Of a stretch of DNA of 64,000 nucleotides, positions 58,560-64,000 are shown piece by piece (the stretch's first letter is position 1; each line of letters opens with the position of its first letter). This stretch comes from Treponema bryantii (GTDB lineage: Bacteria; Spirochaetota; Spirochaetia; Treponematales; Treponemataceae). Where the stretch lies: NCBI RefSeq assembly GCF_036492245.1, contig NZ_AP025286.1:2542001-2606000 (forward strand), given 5' to 3'. Below the pieces are notes generated by a model. The model was not told the DNA's origin. It made no database searches and saw only the letters and a list, made by a program, of their open reading frames with translations. Both the position numbers and the translations under genes were made by a program.

Positions 58560-60053
58560 TTATTTGATTCTCCACGAAATCAGTTCAACACCTTCAGGAA
58601 GAATGATGTAGAGGTCGTGAACACCATTTATGCCGCTGAACTTTGTTCCAATCTCAGTGCCAGTGCTTCCAATTCCATCAATACTCAACTTGATTGATTT
58701 TCCTTCAACAGGAATACATTCTACAGAGAACTCAGTTTCTGTACCTTTGAACTCTACACCCTTGAGGCAGAGGTATGCGCCATCTTTAACAGCAACTACA
58801 GTCTGCCTGCTTGTAACGGCAGCATTGCGTGAGCTTGCCATTGTTGCAGCAGGAACAACATCACCAAGTGCAAAAGTTCCAAGCTGTTCTACACCCTTCT
58901 TTGTTGACTTCTGAATTGGGAGAGAGCCGTCTGCATTTACTGCAAAATGATCAATAAAGATATTGCGGTATCCGCCCTTCTCGCTTCCGACTGTTTTTTC
59001 AAGAGTCTGTGTGTGGTATGCGATATACCAGTTTCCGCGGAAGTTGAAAATCCAGTGATGGTTATTTCCCCAGGCACCAAAAATAGTTCCAGGATTTTCC
59101 AGAGTGTAACCCTTGTACTCGAAAGGTCCGAGAGGATTCTTTGATGTCATATAACCGATTACTGCAATTGGCATCTTATCTGGATCTTTTGTATCTTTTC
59201 TGTCTGCCCAGTTTGTACAATAAGTATAATACCAGGTATCACCAATCTTATTGATTCCAGAATCTTCAAAAAGGAATGGAGCATCAATAACTTTAGGTTC
59301 TCCTTCAAGATGAACCATATCTTCACTCAAGGCAGCGCAGCGGGCATTCATAGGATGTTCATATTTATCAGGATCATGTCCACCGCCAAAATAAATATAT
59401 GCCTGTCCATCATCATCAACAATTACAGCAGGATCAAAAAGCCAGTTGATTTTTTCGCAGGTTGGAACCTTTCGGGAAATAAGAGGTTCTTTAATCGGGT
59501 CAACAAAAGGACCAACAGGAGACTCTCCTTCCAGAACACCAATTCCGTTTCCACTGTCTGCAAAGTAAATAAAGAACTTATCTTTTCCATTGATGTTCTT
59601 CCAGCAGACAGCAGGTGCCCAGGAATTGCTTGCCCAGAGAGCAGCACCAATAAAATCATTTTTTCCGGCAACTTTGATTTCTCCGCAGTCAGTCCAGTTT
59701 ACAAGATCCTTTGTACTGAACACGTTAAGACTTGTAATCTTATTATATCCGTTATCAGTTTTGCCTTTTGTAAATTCAAACTGCTGCATATCATTTGTTG
59801 TATAAAGATATAAGGTATCCTTATAAATCAAAATGGCAGGATCTGCACCATATTTGTGTGCAACAACAGGATTATTCTCTCCCGGCATTTTAAAAGCTTT
59901 TTCTGCCATAAGCTTCTGCATTTCTGTTACAGCAGTTGCTTCCAGTATTGTCTCATTTTTTGATTCCATCTTTTTTCCTCCGTTACATGAACTTGCCGCC
60001 GTAATTATACTTAAAATCATAATTACGGATACAAAATATCTTGCACTTTTCAT
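58560..60053 (-). CDS. GH43 family glycosidase lipoprotein (arabinofuranosidase/xylosidase type)
   Basis: 497 residues. Lipoprotein signal ending AASSC (Cys23), so it is anchored in the envelope. Five-bladed GH43 propeller with base D71 (YGADPAIL), pKa-tuning D208 (LFDPAV) and acid E263 (LFEDSGINKIGDTWYY). After residue 380 comes a small beta-sandwich (KDGAYLCLKGVEFKG ... GVHDLYIIL), like a CBM6-type module. Likely removes arabinose or xylose from arabinoxylan at the cell surface. TATAAT ends 6 nt before the ATG, with TTTACA 17 bp further up, overlapped by a LacI-type operator. Divergent from the esterase. Confidence 0.9.
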   Translation of the reverse strand: MKSARYFVSVIMILSIITAASSCNGGKKMESKNETILEATAVTEMQKLMAEKAFKMPGENNPVVAHKYGADPAILIYKDTLYLYTTNDMQQFEFTKGKTDNGYNKITSLNVFSTKDLVNWTDCGEIKVAGKNDFIGAALWASNSWAPAVCWKNINGKDKFFIYFADSGNGIGVLEGESPVGPFVDPIKEPLISRKVPTCEKINWLFDPAVIVDDDGQAYIYFGGGHDPDKYEHPMNARCAALSEDMVHLEGEPKVIDAPFLFEDSGINKIGDTWYYTYCTNWADRKDTKDPDKMPIAVIGYMTSKNPLGPFEYKGYTLENPGTIFGAWGNNHHWIFNFRGNWYIAYHTQTLEKTVGSEKGGYRNIFIDHFAVNADGSLPIQKSTKKGVEQLGTFALGDVVPAATMASSRNAAVTSRQTVVAVKDGAYLCLKGVEFKGTETEFSVECIPVEGKSIKLSIDGIGSTGTEIGTKFSGINGVHDLYIILPEGVELISWRIK

Positions 60054-60059
60054 AATTAA

Positions 60060-60088
60060 ATTATAAAGTTTATTTAAAATAATGTAAA
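60060..60088 (-). promoter_or_regulatory. promoter of the GH43 lipoprotein gene, predicted leaderless
   Basis: -35 TTTACA (60083-60088), a 17-bp spacer and perfect -10 TATAAT (60060-60065) on the minus strand; 6 nt to the ATG. Confidence 0.7.
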
Positions 60089-60097
60089 ACGTTTAAC
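60084..60097. promoter_or_regulatory. LacI-type operator-like palindrome between GH43 and esterase genes
   Basis: GTAAAACGTTTAAC, a 14-bp palindrome with a single mismatched pair and the central CG typical of LacI-family sites. It overlaps the GH43 -35 box and lies 45 bp before the esterase start. A related site is at 63484-63495. Confidence 0.55.
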
Positions 60098-60126
60098 TAT
60101 TTTTTACGGAAAATTTCTTAGAATAA

Positions 60127-61079
<953 letters not shown>

Positions 61080-61080
<1 letters not shown>

Positions 61081-62531
61081 TGAAAAAGCAGGGCTTTAAT
61101 CCTTACTTACCGTCATGGGAATATATTCCAGACGGAGAACCACATGTTTTCGGAAACAGAGTTTATGTATATGGTTCACACGACTGCTTTAACGGCTGGG
61201 TTTTCTGTCAGGGAGATTACGTGTGCTACTCTGCTCCGGTAACTGACCTTAGAGACTGGCGTTATGAAGGAGTAATCTATCCTAAAACTTCAGAGGAAAT
61301 GAATGCTGACGGACACATGTGTCTTTATGCTCCAGATGTAACAGTTGGACCAGACGGACGTTATTACCTCTATTATGTTTATGATAAAGTAGGTTTTGTT
61401 TCTGTTGCAGTCTGTGACACACCGGCAGGAAAATATAAGTTCTACGGACATGTTCACTACAAAGACGGAACAAGACTGGGAGATCGTAAAGGCGATATAC
61501 CGCAGTTTGACCCGGGCGTTATTACAGAAGGAAACCGCACTTACCTTTACACAGGCTTCTGCGGAAATCATATGAAAGACAGAATTGGAGCAATGGCTAC
61601 AGTCCTTGGACCTGACATGCTCACGATTGAAGAAGAACCTGTTATTGTTGCTCCAGGCGACTGTTACACTGATGTTACAGCCCCAGTTACAACAGACTGC
61701 CCTTACAAACAGGATTCAGTTGAAGAATGGAAAAACTATAAAGACCACGCTTTCTTTGAAGCTCCTTCAATCAGAAAAATTGGCGATACTTATTATTTTA
61801 TTTTCTCATCTCAGGTTATGCATGAGCTTTGTTATGCAACAAGTAAAAATCCAACTTCAGGCTTTAAGTATCAGGGTGTAATTGTAAGTAATGTTGATAT
61901 GCATATTGATTCCTATAAGCCTGCTGATATGCCGGCAGCTTTTGGAGCAAATAACCACGGCAGCATTGAACTGATAAACGGTGAATACTACATCTTCTAT
62001 CACCGCCACACAAACGGTAACTGGTTTAACCGTCAGGGTTGTGCAGAAAAACTTAAGGTTCTTCCAGATGGTACAATTCCACAGGTTCAGATTACTTCAT
62101 GTGGTTTGAACGGTGGTCCTCTTGAAGGAAAAGGTGAATACCCTGCATACATTGCCTGCAATATCTTTAATCCGGAAGAAAAGAACTGGATTGTTGATAT
62201 CAGACATCCCCGTGTTTCTCAGGACGGCCGCGATGGCGATGAAGAAACAGGATATATCGCAAATGTTCAGAACGGCTACATCTATGGCTTTAAATATTTT
62301 GATTTCAAGGATGTAAAAAAGATTTCTATATTAACCCGCGGTTATGTTTACGGAAAATATGAAATCAGAACAAAGTGGGATGGCCCTGTACTTGCAGAAA
62401 TATCAGCAGGCTGTTCTAACATCTGGGAAACAAACAGTGCAGACATCAGCATTCCAGACGGAATCGGCGAACTGTACTTTAAGTTTGTCGGTGGAGGAAG
62501 CCATCAGTTCAAGGGATTTATACTCTCATAA
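61080..62531 (+). CDS. GH43 family glycosidase, cytoplasmic
   Basis: 483 residues, no signal peptide. The start SWEYIPDGEPHVFGNRVYVYGSHD (read in two pieces, residues 12-35) is typical of a GH43 group; probable base D18, pKa-tuning D144 (PQFDPGV) and acid E227 (FFEAPSIRKIGDTYYF). A C-terminal beta-sandwich of about 130 residues resembles a CBM6/CBM35-type module. It would finish imported arabino- or xylo-oligosaccharides. Co-translated with the esterase through TAATG, with a shared stop region (6-nt overlap) with the convergent AraC gene. Confidence 0.9.
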
Positions 62532-63371
62532 ACTGTCCTGACGCCAGATCAGTTTCTTTTTTTTATTCTGATACTGCTTTGGCGTACAGTTCATATATTC
62601 TTTAAACTTTCTCGAAAAATACTGAATATTGTTAAAGCCGTTTGAAGTTGCAATTTCCGTAATATTATTATTCGTGTAAATCAAGTCCAGACAGGCTTTT
62701 TCAATACGGTATTTATTTATGTATTCTGATACATTCATTCCCGTACTTTCTTTAAATAGTCTGATAAAGTGACTCTTGCTGTAATTTGTAAGCTTAAGGA
62801 TTGCTCCAAGGCTTATAGATTCACTGTAGTTTTCACGGATATAATGAATTGCATTATCAATTGCAGAAAGACTCCGTTTTTCATTTTCAACAACCTGTGA
62901 AAAACGCTCATACTGGTCCGTTTCTATTGCATAGGAAATCACATCAAGAATAATTGAACGGAGAATAACCTCCATACCTTCTGAATTTTTTTTCATTAAA
63001 GAGATATTATGAAATCTCTGAGCAAGTTCCGGAGGCATTGTCAGAAAGCGGCACAGTCTGATTCCTTCAAAAAAAAGCCTGCACGGATCATTTTCACTGC
63101 CCAGTGCAGAAATATCAAACAGAATACGGTAACAATGAAACTCCAGAACCCCTCTTCCCTTCTTAAGAAAATGTTCTTCAAAAGGATTGATGAATATGAA
63201 ATCACCTTCAGATATATCAGAAACTGTATTTCCGATATAAACCTTGCCATTTCCTTTTTTTATGAAAAGAATTTCATATTCTATCTGTCTTAAAGGCTCT
63301 TCCTGATAACTGTTTTGCGAACTAAAACTGACGGCAACCGGTTGCCGTACTATTCGCTGTTCATTCTGCAT
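62526..63371 (-). CDS. AraC family transcriptional regulator
   Basis: 281 residues. An N-terminal cupin-like sensor (YEILFIKKGNGKVYIGNTVSDISEGDFIFINPFEEH region, residues about 28-62) is followed by a C-terminal pair of HTH motifs: ISLGAILKLTNYSKSHFIRLFKESTGMNVSEYI and NITEIATSNGFNNIQYFSRKFKEY, cited as landmarks. Such regulators activate sugar-use genes when the sensor binds a sugar. Likely targets are the neighbouring GH43-esterase genes or the transporter starting at 63535. TAGAAT ends 6 nt before the ATG and TTGAAT is 17 bp further up: a probable leaderless mRNA. Confidence 0.93.
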   Translation of the reverse strand: MQNEQRIVRQPVAVSFSSQNSYQEEPLRQIEYEILFIKKGNGKVYIGNTVSDISEGDFIFINPFEEHFLKKGRGVLEFHCYRILFDISALGSENDPCRLFFEGIRLCRFLTMPPELAQRFHNISLMKKNSEGMEVILRSIILDVISYAIETDQYERFSQVVENEKRSLSAIDNAIHYIRENYSESISLGAILKLTNYSKSHFIRLFKESTGMNVSEYINKYRIEKACLDLIYTNNNITEIATSNGFNNIQYFSRKFKEYMNCTPKQYQNKKKKLIWRQDSL

Positions 63372-63377
63372 AGGGGT

Positions 63378-63406
63378 ATTCTACTATGAAAATTCTCGAA
63401 ATTCAA
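63378..63406 (-). promoter_or_regulatory. promoter of the AraC gene, predicted leaderless
   Basis: -35 TTGAAT (63401-63406), a 17-bp spacer and -10 TAGAAT (63378-63383) on the minus strand; 6 nt to the ATG. Confidence 0.6.
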
Positions 63407-63483
63407 CGCAAAATAAGACTTTTTTATAAATATTATGATACTTTTAGTGTTTTTTCCCAAAAATAACCGATTTATCATATTTA

Positions 63484-63495
63484 TAAAACGTTTTA
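63484..63495. promoter_or_regulatory. LacI-type operator-like palindrome before the sugar-binding lipoprotein
   Basis: TAAAACGTTTTA, a perfect 12-bp palindrome. Its right arm runs into a -35-like TTTACC (63492-63497), 17 bp before TTTATA, so operator and -35 overlap as at 60084. Confidence 0.55.
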
Positions 63496-63534
63496 CCATG
63501 TTTTTACTAAAAGTTTTATAAATGGAGGACTTTT

Positions 63535-64000
63535 ATGAAAAAAATTATGTTAGTTGCTGCAGCTGCAGTACTGGCATTGAGCCTGGTGGGATGTAAAGGC
63601 GGCGCTTCTGGAAAGAAAGACGCTCTTAACATCTCTGTATTTACAATCCAGCAGCGTGAACAGCCACCTGCTGACAACAAAGCTTACAAATGGATTGAAG
63701 AGAATTTCGGTGTAACATTCTCTTGGGATATCCTCGTAGGTGATAAAGACCAGAAGATCGGTGTACTTATTGCTTCTGGCGACCTTCCTGACCTCGTAGA
63801 AGTAGACTCAGAGAAGTTCCAGGGTGCTGGATGTCTCCGCGACCTTAAGCCACTCTTGGAAAAATATGCTCCTAACCTGATGAAGCACTATTCTTCAGCT
63901 TGGAAGAAGATGATTGATCAGGATTCTGAAAAAGATGCTAATGGAAACATCGTAAAAGAGCACATCTACTCTCTTCCTAACTACGGTGTAATCGATGGAA
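63535..64000 (+). CDS. extracellular sugar-binding lipoprotein of an ABC importer (LplA-type), N-terminal part
   Basis: Open at the right edge; about 155 residues visible. Lipoprotein signal MKKIMLVAAAAVLALSLVGC with Cys20. After a Gly/Ser/Lys spacer, LNISVFTIQQREQPPADNK and WIEENFGVTFSWDIL, then KIGVLIASGDLPDLVEVD are typical of family 1 binding proteins that serve oligosaccharide importers with CUT1-type permeases, often next to AraC regulators and GH43 enzymes. GGAGG lies 6 nt before the ATG. The ligand is probably a xylan- or arabinan-derived oligosaccharide, judged by neighbours only. Confidence 0.85.
   Translation, partial: MKKIMLVAAAAVLALSLVGCKGGASGKKDALNISVFTIQQREQPPADNKAYKWIEENFGVTFSWDILVGDKDQKIGVLIASGDLPDLVEVDSEKFQGAGCLRDLKPLLEKYAPNLMKHYSSAWKKMIDQDSEKDANGNIVKEHIYSLPNYGVIDG

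Noticed and set aside
58425-58697. 90-codon plus-strand frame
   Set aside because: It starts in the nested inverted repeat and continues antisense to the GH43 gene.

Overview
The window looks like chromosomal DNA from a host-associated Treponema (Spirochaetota), most likely a gut or rumen species. The evidence is a class I lysyl-tRNA synthetase, a spirochaete/mitochondria-type EF-G (GTP-binding motif AHIDSGKT), a UPF0164-type outer-membrane protein next to an OmpA-ended repeat protein, Treponema-type hypothetical proteins, chemotaxis genes, plant cell-wall glycosidases, and moderately AT-rich DNA. Genes are dense, on both strands, and several convergent pairs share their stop-codon bases. No rRNA, CRISPR array, prophage or transposase was seen; the only RNA gene recognised is tRNA-Asn(GTT).

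Layout. 1-4.8 kb: the start of a secreted M16 zinc peptidase, an ABC-F ATPase, and an FtsH-like membrane AAA protein without a protease domain. 4.8-13.8 kb: a recC-recB-recD operon. 13.8-19.1 kb: 4-alpha-glucanotransferase, a SulP anion transporter and a GH120 beta-xylosidase. 19.3-22.7 kb: polA-coaE. 22.7-28.5 kb: two unrecognised membrane proteins, a STAS protein with a zinc-ribbon tail, a 396-bp gap with DnaA-box-like sites and a ParB-site-like palindrome, then a polyprenyl synthase/TPR/membrane-protein operon. 28.5-33 kb: cheR-cheB, eda-kdgK (lower Entner-Doudoroff steps) and a flavin-reductase-like protein. 33-34.3 kb: a repeat-rich gap, tRNA-Asn and 5-formyl-THF cyclo-ligase. 34.3-44.7 kb: envelope proteins, metNI and a SPOR protein. 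44.7-50.2 kb: EF-G, a P-loop protein, two lipoproteins, a membrane protein and a MarR regulator. 50.3-54.2 kb: a BMP-type (nucleoside-like) ABC importer whose ATPase is compacted. 54.2-58.3 kb: a chemoreceptor and lysS. 58.5-64 kb: an arabinoxylan-type locus with two GH43 enzymes, a CE1-like esterase, an AraC regulator and the start of a sugar-binding lipoprotein.

The genes combine into recognisable jobs: DNA end repair (RecBCD, Pol I), chemotaxis (CheR, CheB, MCP), hemicellulose use (GH120, GH43, esterase, AraC, binding protein) feeding sugar and sugar-acid catabolism, and nutrient import (SulP, MetNI, BMP system).

The most unusual signals are not single genes. First, a GC-rich, two-hairpin palindromic repeat (five copies) sits in frame, stop-free, inside an ABC-F protein (twice) and DNA polymerase I, and its stems show compensating changes; this resembles the Rickettsia palindromic elements and I do not know of it in Treponema. 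Second, about a dozen genes have a good sigma70 promoter whose -10 box ends 6-9 nt before the start codon with no Shine-Dalgarno, which predicts leaderless mRNAs. Third, the BMP-type ATPase has lost complementary halves of its two ATP sites, with a palindromic repeat at the deletion junction. Fourth, a nested inverted repeat at 58408-58541 looks like a structured RNA or small palindromic element. Fifth, the gap at 26.3-26.6 kb resembles an origin or partition region.
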